A model generated the notes under the pieces. It made no database searches. It saw nothing but the letters and a program-made list of their open reading frames with translations, and was not told the DNA's origin. From positions 124,253,329 to 124,317,328 of the forward strand of contig OX235271.1 in assembly GCA_944472155.2 (NCBI GenBank): DNA of 64,000 nt. Reading direction: 5' to 3'. This document shows, one piece after another, positions 47,487 through 59,299 of the stretch (position 1 is the stretch's first letter; each line of letters begins with the position of its first letter). Source of the DNA: Trichobilharzia szidati (Eukaryota > Platyhelminthes > Trematoda > Strigeidida > Schistosomatidae). The position numbers and the translations under genes are program-made.

Positions 47487-47497
47487 AACTTTATTCC
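47487..47497. repeat. Target-site duplication, right copy (11 bp)
   Basis: Exact repeat of 47244-47254; its first two As merge with the SINE poly-A. Confidence 0.85.
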
Positions 47498-50408
47498 GAC
47501 TAATGAAATTAACAAAAATAATAAAGAAGTAATGAGTACTCTTCATAGTCACTTTAATGCACGCTAATTACTAGAAATAGTCTATTTATTTGTACGAAAA
47601 AGACAGCTAGAAATACTGTAGCAAGCTGAAGCTTCAGAAATAATACAAATTAACAACCAGTGACAACAAAGGTTGTCAAAAGATACAGTTATGTCATTCA
47701 CACAGAAATCAAATAATTTCACTTCATACTGAAGTTTGTGCTGAATATGTTATCTAGAAAGATATTGAAAGATTAGCAACTATAAACCATCTATCTAGGA
47801 GAATACGGAAACACCTAAATAATCCATCATTTGTAATCTTGAATTATCTCTGATTTGGAACTGAAATGAAAGAGAATTTTGACCACAAATGGTTTCGATC
47901 AATTAGTCTCTTTAGATAGCAAAGCGTGATAAGTAATAGTGATCTGAGCCATGTAGGATATTTACTGAATGGACGGGAATAGTAGTAATGGTAATAGCTT
48001 TATTCTGAACAATATTTATATAATGTACAGAATTTTCAGCAGAGTTTATAGCATGGTATTTTCTCTTCGTCCACAATCTTCAAAGAAAAGATTAATTGAC
48101 GGTGGATCGTGTAACACAGTTCTACCTGACCTCTCTTCTTTTTCTCCTTGGAGATTTACATGACATTTTATTGAATATCAACTATAAAAGTTCAGGAGTG
48201 TATTTTGTATGCCAAGGACACCACTCAGCAAAAGTTATCTCATGTGTTGGGATAAGCAGGCATCGAGTATGATGCTTTTTCTCATGCTTGGTAGAAATTC
48301 GCAAATCAGCAGCTTGTGGACATTTTAAATGCACTCCAGAGTAGAAAATACTATTAGAAGTCATATTTTAATTAGATTTAGACAGACTGAATAAGAGAAA
48401 CTATATGCAATATATTGATGGTGGTTTTCTGTAGTCCGAATTCTAAGCAGGCCGCCTAAAGAACTTGGTGAAACCATGAGGTATGGAGTGTTAATCATGG
48501 CTAGTTCACATGACATTTACTGATAACTGTGTCCATATTTTGGCAGTGGTGCCGGCTGTTATCAAACAGTAAACTCGAATAAGATTGATGGTCATCCTAA
48601 AACTAACTAATGTTGACTAAAAATAGCATCTGCCATTCATCTGTTTTTAATAAATAAAATAAAAGTAGGTGCATCTATGATCTGGTGATTTTTGCATTTG
48701 TAGAGACTGCAATGGTTTCAAGGTGGACTTATTCAGTGTGTGGTAAAAAGTATTGAAAGTATTGGACATTCACTTCTTTCTAGTTTAGGATTGTTCCTCT
48801 GTAAACCTCCAGTATCCAACAAGAAATGAGGGAAAACGAATTCTTGTTTCTGAATTCATTGGCTTATACAAAACCAAAGTTCTTGATTTGATTTTCTTGT
48901 AATTCATTTTGCATTCGTCTAGTTTTAATTGACTTTTCAACACTTTCATGAATGAAGTGATCCTGTAGTTTACGTTGTCACATAAGAAGGAGAAAGTTTT
49001 TGACAGCTAATGAACATCATATTTATCAGTGTGTGTGGATTTATTTATTTCATTTACTATTATCTACAACTGATATGTTTTCTCATGATGGTTGTAAAAA
49101 AATTTGTTCCTAAAAGTTTCTGCCGAATAAACAGTCGGAGAAATCGTTTACACTGTAAAATGTCAGGTCGTTAAATAGCATATTTCTTAATAACCATCAC
49201 GCATATAGTAGAATAAGAATTTGCAACCAATTACTTTTTTGTAGAGTAGTCAATAACCCTATTGATCATTCTGATTTATCGATATGCAAGTACACCATCT
49301 ACACAACTATATAATGATGGTAACAAAAACTCACTCAGCTCATTTTCCTTAGCCTATTGTAATGCATGTGGTGTCTGCAAAGAACACGCTTCTTTGATGA
49401 ATTCGTAGTCATTTCTACCATCCTTCAATAACCTTCAAGCCAGCTACTTGCAGTAATTGCCTGACATCGCAGGATATCATAATTTCTCGAAAATTCTGTT
49501 AATAATGAAGCCATACAACGATAATCATCAATGTTAGAATGACAGATAACTTTCTTATGAGATTTCATTACACATAAAATATGTATAAAAAGTTAACAAT
49601 AAACATTACGTATGTATATGGTGTAACACTGCAACAATGAATCATTCAATATATTATATATATTCAGAATTCCCAATACTCTGGCTGAATTTTGTCTCCC
49701 GAGTATCAGTGCTCAGAATATGCGCAACTTATGGAGTGCTTAATCATTTCCGAATGCAGGACTTTAGTAAGGATAGTTGGTTCGAATTTTTCTAATGGGC
49801 TGTATAGCTAAGAGTGGATAGTTGGATAACTATTTTATATATTGGGGGATGATGATTAGAGGATTCAAGCTGTATTCATTTACTAACAAACTAGCATAGG
49901 GAACTGAATAATACCGGACTATTAATCTATAGCTCTGTTATAAAGTTATTGTGAAACGAAACCACTAAATGGTATTTAAAATTCCTTTTATGGTAATAAC
50001 GAATAGTCTTGCGCAATAATTAACGCGCTATAACTACATAACTACATTTCTCTTCCAACCTCTTTAACAGGAATCAAAACTGACGAGTTCTGACATGCTT
50101 TGTGTTATTCATATAGGGTTTCACTGCCTATTAATTAGTAGAAACTTATCAGTTAGTGAATATATACGAAATTTTATTAATACTGTATTTGGCCAAAAAG
50201 TTTACTTCATTCAGTAACACTTTCAAGCATGTTAAAATTGTTCCCTACATAAATTTATAATTTTTTTAGGCTGTACGTAGCTGATAAGAAGGTGACGGAA
50301 TAAAGGGTACCATTTTATTCTGCACAAGCTGTTGTTCTCGCTTTTATCAAACGGTTAAATTATAAATATGTTGAAAAGTCGTAGTAGACACAAAGCATTA
50401 CTTTTTTA
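47498..50408. other. Intron 3, further part: mostly unassigned
   Basis: AT-rich. A weak second-family SINE fragment lies at 48745-48815 (AGTATTGGACATTC, CTAGTTTAGGATTGTTC). No other element is recognised. Confidence 0.5.
48745..48815 (-). repeat. Fragment of the second SINE family
   Basis: Core motif only: TATTGGACA then CTAGTTTAGGATTG, as in 8355-8395. Confidence 0.35.
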
Positions 50409-50580
50409 TAGGATTTCATCATGAACTGATATCAGTTAGAGAACCATTGGAAAACACGGGAATACTGGACAGTTTGGGAGTCTTCATCAGCAAGCACCCA
50501 CCGGGATGCAAACTCAGGAACTTCCGGTTACAAGACGAGCTCGTAGACTGTTAAGCCACTAGAACCTGACCCAGTGACTC
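50409..50580 (-). mobile_element. SINE, second tRNA-derived family, further copy
   Basis: Same order as 34738-34925: GATTTCATCATGAACTGATA, AGAGAACCATTGGAAAAC, TACTGGACAG, GTTTGGGAGTCTTCATCAG, then on the minus strand a box A-like AGTGGCTTAACAGTC. Box B is decayed (GAGTTTGCATCC). Confidence 0.6.
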
Positions 50581-50624
50581 ATGAATTTCAACTTTTGCCA
50601 ATTCACGATGTAGCTAATGTCATC

Positions 50625-50742
50625 GCTGGCCGAGTATTTGTCCTCACACTCGACTTGCTGTACCTCACCGGTCATGACTTCCCAGTCGAACCCAGCTAAC
50701 TACCCAGGTGAATATGGCCAGTCGCGAGTGAGCATCAGATTA
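50625..50742 (-). repeat. GC-rich segment with box B-like motif
   Basis: Less AT-rich than its surroundings and contains GGGTTCGACTGG on the minus strand, like a pol III box B. No cloverleaf and no second copy in the window; possibly another old SINE. Confidence 0.3.
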
Positions 50743-51142
50743 CTTTTTTGATTCTTTTTCCTCAGTAATACCTTTGACTTACACAATGGATACATCAAAT
50801 TTTATGTAGTGATTTTCACACTATTCTAGGATTGCATCAAATTTTGTTGGAAGATCTTAGTAGAAATTAGTGTTCATTTTTATTCAAGATATTCGTAAAA
50901 CCTTGGCCCAGTTATTGATAAACATTCTCATGTACCCAGCTGTCATAAAACAAATAATACAATTTAAAGAAAGAATGTTTTTGCTTTGGAAGGAATTATC
51001 CATAATTGTAAAACAGATGTATAAAGCTGAGGGGTCGTGTATGAAGAGTCCTACCAGAGGAAATAAGAAGTACAAAAATATTCACCCACAAATGTAGCTG
51101 AATATTGAAATGTGACGTCTTGTAATATACTTTCTTTTACAG

Positions 51143-51439
51143 ATCAACAATCATGGTCTCTTGAAAACAAACCGTCTAATCGACAGAGAGTCTCAATCAG
51201 TTTATCGATTTACAGTTCTAGTTACAGATGGTGGCGTTCATCCGCAGAATAAATACACACTACTTGAAGATTATCAGTTTGACATTTATGAAGAAAAAGT
51301 GCACAGTAATATAGACAATGGCTCTAAATTTCATATGATAAATGAAGTTCATACATCAGCAGTTTCTGTATGCATTCATGTAACAGATCTTAATGACAAT
51401 GCACCGGTATTTGTTTATCCCAATACAAGTATATTCAAA
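51143..51439 (+). CDS. Cadherin-like protein, exon D
   Basis: Ninety-nine codons after acceptor TTTTACAG, ending before donor GTGAGT at 51440, both phase 0. It supplies INNHGLLKT and IDRESQ, then VTDGGVHPQNK and the closing linker DLNDNAPVF (51386-51412), which is fully canonical. Between VTDGG and the linker is an unusually long insert of about 40 residues rich in acidic and polar residues, longer than in ordinary cadherin repeats. The last codons begin the seventh repeat. Confidence 0.92.
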
Positions 51440-54400
51440 GTGAGTTGTGTTTTGTAAACATTCTTAAATAATATTATTAGTAACCGTAATTGTAAAGCAA
51501 TAAAATTCACTAGGAATCAGAGAAATAATATAATTATATAGTCTGTATATGCTTTCAACAATCGATAAAAAGATTAAAAGCATGAAAGAACCCATACCTT
51601 CTACTCATTGGTATTCTAGAAGTGAATCCTTTCCCAAAATGCAGATTCTTACGAATATTTCTGTGATTCTTTTAATTTTTCATCACGTAAAATAGAGATG
51701 AAACAAACTATAGATTTTATAATACGGCTCATTAAAACACAAATAATAAGCTTATAGTACCCTTTTTTTCTTCTAATCGTTTTAGTCCATGAGGTTATGT
51801 TGTAGACTGAGGTGAAGTTTAAGCACTTTACGCTTTTACAAAATTTAGAATAGTTTTGATTAACAAAACTTGTTAACATTTTGATGACTTTAGTTTAGTG
51901 TTTAGAATTCGAAACTGTCGATAATATTTTAGTTTTAAATAAAGCAATTATTATCAGTGTGCTTATAACATCATGTTTGAAAGTAGGTAGTATAATACTT
52001 CTATTTTGCAAATAAGAGAATATACAAATATTCTTCAGTCAGGAGTTACTTATATTTTGTTGTACTATGTTGTTTGTCTTTGTCGTATTCGATATATACG
52101 CAACGTTTATATGTTAAAAATTAAGGTGGCATTGACATATCCACACCAAGACAAACCAAGGTTGGGCTTTTTGGCTATTTGGCTAAAATAACAACCTAAA
52201 GTATCACTGAAACCATGTAGAACATTTTCTTCTAGATGAACATAAAATATTTGCTTAGCCAATAGACATTTGTACAATTCCTTATTTTTAGATTACCTAG
52301 CTAATTACCATACATAAAACAGTTTCTGTGCATAGGTAAATGCAGATACTAGTATGGCGAAATGTCAAAGTACCGCTTCTGAATCATTGAAGAGTTAAAT
52401 ATTCATGACTACCAATTCTTTGATTTTTGTGTAACTGTTTTGCGTGTGATTATGATTACCGATAAGATAACAACTGTATCGTCCAGTAAAAATATTTTGG
52501 TTTACTGAAAGGAAAATAAGACTGGTATTCAATAATATGAGCAATACACTTCTCTGCTCTATTCAGATATTTTTAAAAGCTGCCTGGTATTGAAAGGAGC
52601 TTTTTGAAGACTCGTTTCTATTGTGAGCAGCATTTCATCAATAGAAACGAATTGATTAATTTTCAGGGAAAGTAAATCTAATAGTCACCACCATCAGTTA
52701 CTCAAAGTCTAATTATTTCTACAAGCATTGGATTTACTTATTATGGCTTATAGCTGTGAGCTTCTTTTTTCTACAAAACTTGGAGTTTGAATAACAATAT
52801 GAATTGTCTTAATTTACTTTTTAGTAATTATTTTAATACCCTATGTAAAACCATTTCAAAGTCGATGTAACAGGATTTCTTGCTGTAGAAATAAAATGAA
52901 CTATGAAACAATAGGGATAAATGCTTACTTATAGAATCCATTTTTTCCCTTAGTTTTACATCTTGTAAAAGACATTGTAAAATTCATAAATTCTCACTAA
53001 AAATTTTTGTTACATTGGGAAATCACTATTTCATACAATTCAGCCTACCTTTATTGAGCTTACACCAATTACCACTGTGTTTCAGTTTATCCGAACAATT
53101 GACAGATCGGTTCGTGAAGATGTATAAAAAACAGAAAAATGGTTTATCGTATCACTTTTCTGCTTTACACTACTATTAGATGAATTCAGATCGTGTCGTT
53201 GTAGTGGAACAAGTTGTTAAACTCTGTAACTGATATAAGTAAGAGGAAAAATTCGTATTAATCGTAATACTCGACAGAACAAAAATAGTAAACTTGAAGT
53301 AGTAAACATAATGAGAGGAAATGTAAGAACAATTTCTTTTTTTAAATAAACGAGAGGAAAGACTGATTATAAAAACTGTCTGTTCACGAAATGACTCTCT
53401 CAATGTATTTTATTGGTTACACGATTTCTATTGATTTTCAACGTGGAAAAAGATTTTTCTAGGAAATTTGTTTCTACCAGTGTACGCTTACAAACTCAGT
53501 TGTTGGCAAGTAGTGGGAATGTCACTTTATAAAGAATACATAACACTCTCACGCAGAGATACATGATTCAGTATCAATATTTTAGATATGAGTTGTCAGA
53601 AATCAGTTAGCGAGAGAACCCATTGAGCACAAACTAAAGGATCGCCACTTGTCAGAAATGTAAATCTTCTACATTTAACCTACTTTTATTTAGCTGGGGA
53701 TTCTTGTAGTCTAATCAGTAAGCTATTCACATCACTGTAGATGTCATCAAGAACTAGAACACTAGGTGCATTGGTCAGTTTCCTGTAGTAAAGATATGTG
53801 CATACAGTCACGAGGTTTGCTTATTTATATTATTATAAGTGATGTAAGCTGGAAAGGTGAACTCATAGTGACTATTCCAGTGAACCATGTTTCAGAAAAA
53901 TCGTTTGATAACATGATTACATGAATTAGTTGAGTAAAGATTTCTTATACTGTTAGTTTATCGAATGTTACTACTTGCATATGAAGTATTAAGATGCCTA
54001 CCTCATGATGGGTGAGCCTATTCAACTAACAATCACCATCATTGCAATGGCAGAGACAGACATATAAAGAGAAAGTAGAATATTTAGAAGTTTACTTATT
54101 TTGAATGCTACAATATGTCATTTTTTATGGAGTATACTAAATACTTAATGGGACTACATAAAATAATAAAGACAAGTGATATTTGCTCTTGTATTTTAAA
54201 CTTTTTATATCAATTGTTAATAACATTTATTTTATTCTTTATAACTAAACCTTTTCCCCTAGGAAATAACAAATCCATTGTGCTAAACAATTCATTCTCG
54301 ACAAATAAACTTTATAAAGAATAACTTCTTTATTACTACGTTAGCAAGTGGGCACTAGGAAATACTAAGGGATTTCTTAAGAGTAATCCAGTGTGCATAA

Positions 54401-55294
54401 TATAACTTCACATACACATAAACTCATTCAAGTCGTTGTTCATCAGTTCAGAGAGACTCTTCAGAAATGAGAAAAATCTAACTAGCATAACAATAGTGTG
54501 TACAGGTGAATTTATCTATGTAGTTGTGCGTACACCTTTTCCTTCAAATGCCTCATTGGGTGGTCTAAAATAATCCAAGCAGATTATTTAACAAAATAAT
54601 ATTTTAATTAATTTTTATGATGTCTTCAACTCGTTAAATAATAGAGACAACTTATGAAGGTGCTTAACAGTATTTCGTACTGTTTGTTTTATGGATTCTT
54701 CAACCTTCTACTCCGTAGGTCTGAAACCACTCAAAATACTTAATCAGTAAGTAGGTTAATAAGTACATTCACTGTTCATCACTCCATATATGTCCAGTAT
54801 CCTGATCAAATATTTTTTTACTAATTTTTTATTAAATATCCCGAATCTACATACTTTTTCTAAGTCATCTGTCTATCAAAATGAAGTTAACATAAAACAG
54901 GTTGTAGCTTTAAACTGTATGCATGAATAGACAGCTAACTGAAGGGACAAAAGTTTTAATTTAGTTCTGTTTATTCATGTTATTATTTAAGATGATAACA
55001 TTTTATTTCAGGGTTGTCCAGATCTATACCTCAGGATATGCGTACTCATTGTGGTGTACCGAAAGCACACACCGAACTTCTATCAATATTTCAGTTATCA
55101 TTTTCTCTAATACTTGATTAATAACAATGTACAACTTATAGATATGCTTCATTTTTTACACTAAACATTTCTTGTGTGATACGAAATGAAAAGTGATGCG
55201 TGTATTAGAGCACTTCAAGAGTCATTTATAGATGCCACCCACTTTTTTCCTATTTCCTTGAAATTTAATTAATGAAACCTTTTACTTTTGCAAG
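51440..55294 (+). other. Intron 4
   Basis: A 3.9-kb AT-rich intron with GTGAGT donor and TTTTGCAAG acceptor. I recognise no mobile element in it. Confidence 0.7.
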
Positions 55295-55477
55295 GTTCGA
55301 CTGTCCATACATGAGAAAAAAGGATACATAATAACACGATTGGTAGCTGTTGATAAAGATTCTGGTCCAAATGGTGAAATACACTATAGCCTACTGAAGG
55401 CTGATCCTAAACATATATTTGGATTACGTCATGATACAGGAGAAATTATTGTCACAAAAAGCATTGAAAAAATTGAG
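55295..55477 (+). CDS. Cadherin-like protein, exon E
   Basis: Sixty-one codons between acceptor TTTTGCAAG and donor GTAAGC at 55478, phase 0 on both sides. It encodes the core of the seventh, membrane-proximal repeat: IHEKKGYIITRLVAVDKD, SGPNGEIHYSL, and FGLRHDTGEIIVTKSIEKIE. The last motif stands where LDRE is normal, so this repeat has lost the DRE aspartate-arginine pair while keeping DKDSGPNG. Confidence 0.92.
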
Positions 55478-56247
55478 GTAAGCAGATCACGTTTGAACGC
55501 CTTCATATGTGGCCACATTAGTTCTTAGAATTAAATATTCAGGTTTATTATTGTTGTAGGAAGATTAATATGTATGCTTTCTCTTATATTTAATATTATT
55601 GTGTTTAAGAAAATAAGTTACACTGACTTTTTGTGTTAGGCAAATCTATAAGAGGATTTAATTTTTCCAAAGGTCACAAATAAGCCTACCAATATAAGTA
55701 CTACCAAGCACTAAAATAAAACACATAATCAAATAATACTGAACCATATTACGCAGTAATGTGGTATCATTTGGCTTACTCACCAAACTTTACACATGGT
55801 TAATACATTCTAAATATCACCTTGATACCAAAAGTATTACCAGCAGGCTGCTGCAAACTTTCATCAACAGTTACCCTCACTAACTCGATACTGTAGATCT
55901 GATGGTCAGGAATAATAAACGACAAGAAACACAACCAAGTAAAAACCTATTGCCCAATAAATATACAGAAGAAAATGGGGCAGACTGGACAAATGTTGAC
56001 GAGACATTCAAGTGACATCACATGCAAGGCACCAGACTAAGATCCGGATGAGCAAAGATGGGTTTGGCGTCAAGAGGGGCTAAGAATGAAGTCATGTTTG
56101 CTTGGTGAGTGGTCGTCACTGTTTTCGCAGACATAACTCGTGAATGACTGAAGTGCGATAAAGTTGCCTAAGGTAAAAATGTTCCATGAACTTTATTAGG
56201 AAAATTAAAAACAGTCAATTAAATAATTCTTCTATTTTCTTATTCAG
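55478..56247 (+). other. Intron 5 (770 bp)
   Basis: The shortest intron of the gene here; GTAAGC donor and TATTCAG acceptor. About 300 of its 770 bases are an RTE fragment. Confidence 0.85.
55835..56135 (+). mobile_element. 5'-truncated RTE-clade LINE fragment in intron 5
   Basis: The stretch CAGGCTGCTGCAAACTTTCATCAACAG (in parts) matches the NRLQTFINN region, AATAAACGACAAGAAAC matches RITNKKL, and CAGAAGAAAATGGGGC matches RRKWRW. The 3' end of the element is lost or too diverged to place. Sense to the gene, ending about 110 bp before the exon F acceptor. Confidence 0.75.
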
Positions 56248-56695
56248 GAGTCAACTGTTTTATCAATACAAGCATCAGATCATGGTAATCCTCCAAAATC
56301 TAGTAAAATAGATGTGGAAATTACTGTAGGTGATATACCACCAACTGGAAGAAGTCTTGGGACTCTCGATGAATACCAGTTAGCTAATCTGAAGTCACTT
56401 GGACTTATCGGTATCACAGAACTTGACAACTCTGGTACAGTTGAAATGAACAAATTAATTATGATGTGTATTGTTGTGTCAACAGCTGTACTGTGTATTA
56501 TTTTAATATTTTCTATTGGAATATTTGCTAAACGTACAAGTTGTAGAAAACTATTTACTTCGCAAACATCTGTAAGATGTACTAAAAAGAGGATTGGAAA
56601 TGAGAAGAATACACTTCATGACGATATTTGCAAAGATCTCCCTGACAGTGTTAACCAGTCGAATGAACTGGAAGAAAAACTTAAGGACTTGAAAG
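56248..56695 (+). CDS. Cadherin-like protein, exon F: end of last repeat, transmembrane helix, start of tail
   Basis: Starts after acceptor TATTCAG in phase 0 and ends one base into a codon at donor GTAAGT (56696), the only phase 1 junction in the gene. It begins with LSIQASDHGNPPKSS, a last cadherin strand, but the closing linker is VGDIPPTG with no DxNDN, as expected for a membrane-proximal repeat. A stretch of about 40 residues leads to a hydrophobic segment at 56455-56526 (24 residues, LIMMCIVVS to SIGIF), followed by a basic stop-transfer AKRTSCRK. The rest is charged cytoplasmic tail. Without splicing at 56696, translation would run on ten codons to TAA at 56725-56727. Confidence 0.92.
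56455..56526 (+). other. Transmembrane helix of the cadherin-like protein
   Basis: Twenty-four uncharged, mostly aliphatic residues between an acidic-polar juxtamembrane stretch and a Lys-Arg-rich flank, giving an N-out, C-in topology by the positive-inside rule. Confidence 0.9.
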
Positions 56696-58952
56696 GTAAG
56701 TCAAATTTTCTTAAATCAGGAATCTAAAGAAAATTAACTACTAATTTTACCCCATTTACATGTTTTCCTTTATGACAGAAATAACTATTTCTGTAAAACA
56801 GTTTTTTTCTCCAAACACAATGTGGGGTCACTGCAAATAGGCGTTCCTTGAGCATCACTGTTGTAAGTTTGGAAAATACTAGTTTTACTTCACGACTCAG
56901 ATAATATTCGCAGATATTATCCTGTTAGTATTTGTAATAGTAATAATAATGATGGAGCTTTATTTCAGACAATATGTAAACATATATTAAGGAAATTTTC
57001 AGCGTATCTAGTTCCAAAATCTCTCCTCTTCATACAGAATCTATATGCAAAGCAATAATCCTAAGTACGTCCTTTGTTGTAGTGTTGTTGCATTTGAGGA
57101 GAGCACCAATTCTGCACATTTTTTCTTCAAATCCTTCAAAAATTGCATAGCGTATAGTGGGAAACTAATTAAATATACGCGCGAGTTCATGTATTGGTTA
57201 CCTGATATAATTGCACGAATTAAACAATGAAAATACAGAAGAGTTTTGATAGATAGAATCTCTGGAACCCCTTAATTTAGGCAGGCCGCCGTGAATACAG
57301 TGAAGTGAAGGTACTGGGACTTTCATATCCTTGTTATGGATAGGGTAGCTTATCAAACTTGTACAGTACTACATCGTTTGTCGCAAATAAATTTGTTTTC
57401 AAATTATCTACTTATCATCTCTAACAAAACATCCAGTAACTTACTAAAAACCTTGAAATTTTCATAGTATGATGGCCTGTCATGCTGAAACACGTAACAA
57501 ATAGTGTCTGAGAAAGAGATTTTCAGCCTTATTTGATTCTTGAATACACCTCACAGTCAACTCGAAAATTCGTGGACTAGTAAGAGGATTCAGTTAAAAA
57601 TCACACAAGTACCTCAGCTTTTCCAACAAACAAAAGTTTTTGTTTAGAATTCATATTTTATTTGGACGTTTTAGAAAATTTATGACTGTAGGTTTTTTCT
57701 CATGATCACATTGAGCAAAATAATTTTAATGTATTGTGATAAAATTAATAAAGAGCAGACAAAACACAAATTTTCACTTGTAAGATTCTCATTTAAATTA
57801 AATTAACTGCCTTTGAAAAACTCCCATTTATTTTAATTTAACAAAAGACAACGACAAGCATTCTTAGACACTAAGAACAAACTTCGGCTTCGTCTGAGTA
57901 GCATTAAAAGTGACAGCCAATAGTTCCTCACTAGTTATGAACGTATTCATCCGCTTACCAAACTTATGTCTAACTATAAAAACTGATCAACTAGAGACAT
58001 AACTATTGTTAAAATTCCAATGTTTAAAAAAATTGCAACACAACAATATAAATGTCGTATGCAACTTGACTGAATTGATAACAATAGCAAATTAAGATTA
58101 TCATGGTCTAGAAAACAGTCTTTGTGTTTCAAAGTAAGAGAAGAGAAATATCTTATGTTGAATGTCTTATTCATCAAATCTCAAATTGATTTATTCTGCA
58201 AGTCATTATCAGTAGTCGTAGACTACTCAGCTGGATTTGCGAACTGAGTATCATTGATATACAAAATCAGGTGAAATTGTACTGATGTTAGCCGAAAATC
58301 ATCAACCATTTGGTTGAATAAAAGTGATGCTTACAATTCAGACCTCAGAATACAGACCAATAGGACTCAAATGCATGACGTGTACAAAACGACTTGCATT
58401 GAAACGAATAATCTGTCTTCAGAATAATGCCCCCTGAACTATCCCAAATTACATCTAATGATTTGATTGCCTGCACTCAAATGGAATGTACTTATGAGAA
58501 TTAGATTTATAAAATCATTGCAAAACGAAATCTATGTCTATCAGAAGGCCAAAAGTATTCTGTAATGATATATTTACCAAACTGGACTGTTTCCTCTTTC
58601 TTTCATAAAATGTTCGTCTAAAACCTTAGCTATGACAGAAAACTTTAGATTTTAAGAATGGAGTTCTGTGAAATACTTGTAGATTAACTTTCTGAGTATA
58701 TGAATCTTAAACACGGTTTTCCATCCTAAATTAAAGACACTGTATAAAGACACTCATCTGACAGTCTTCTGCCTAAATGTATTCGCAGTGTGCGATTTGT
58801 TCAAAAAAAGTTCATGAAAGAATCACTAGCATTATAATATTCGACAGGATGCTGTATGAGTGAGACAATATCTAGTGATTATCTTTTATTTGTTTTGAAG
58901 ATTTCAATGAATTTACAAAAAACCTAATAGTTTATTTTATTTATTTTTGTAG
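56696..58952 (+). other. Intron 6 (phase 1)
   Basis: 2.26 kb, GTAAGT donor and TTTTTGTAG acceptor. No element recognised. Confidence 0.8.
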
Positions 58953-59299
58953 AACCAAATTCAGTTGAAATGTGTGATGTATTGTCTCATGTACAGTATA
59001 ATCATTATCCAGAAATAGACAGAAAAAGTTTTTTGGTACCTGGATCGCATAATACGCTTACAGATGATACAGGATTGAAACACTTACTTCAATCAATAAA
59101 CAATAATACTATGAATAATGCTGACAGAGTTGTTAACGATGGCAATATAGATACATCTACCTTAGCAAATCCACACTGTGATAATCCTACTTCATCCAAT
59201 ATACATGTTAGTTTCCCCTCACATACAAGTGATAGTCTTAACAATAATGCAACGCTGTTCATGAGTCATTTGGAATGCAATCATCTAGTTACACCAAAT
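58953..59299 (+). CDS. Cadherin-like protein, exon G: cytoplasmic tail
   Basis: Follows acceptor ATTTTTGTAG; its first two bases (AA) complete the codon opened by the G at 56695, giving Glu. It ends in phase 0 at donor GTAAGT (59300). The encoded tail is low in hydrophobic residues and rich in Asn, Ser, His and Asp, with no domain I recognise. The exon is accepted on frame continuity, good splice signals and clearly coding composition against an AT-rich intron. Unspliced read-through would add nine codons before a stop at 59324-59326. Confidence 0.85.
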
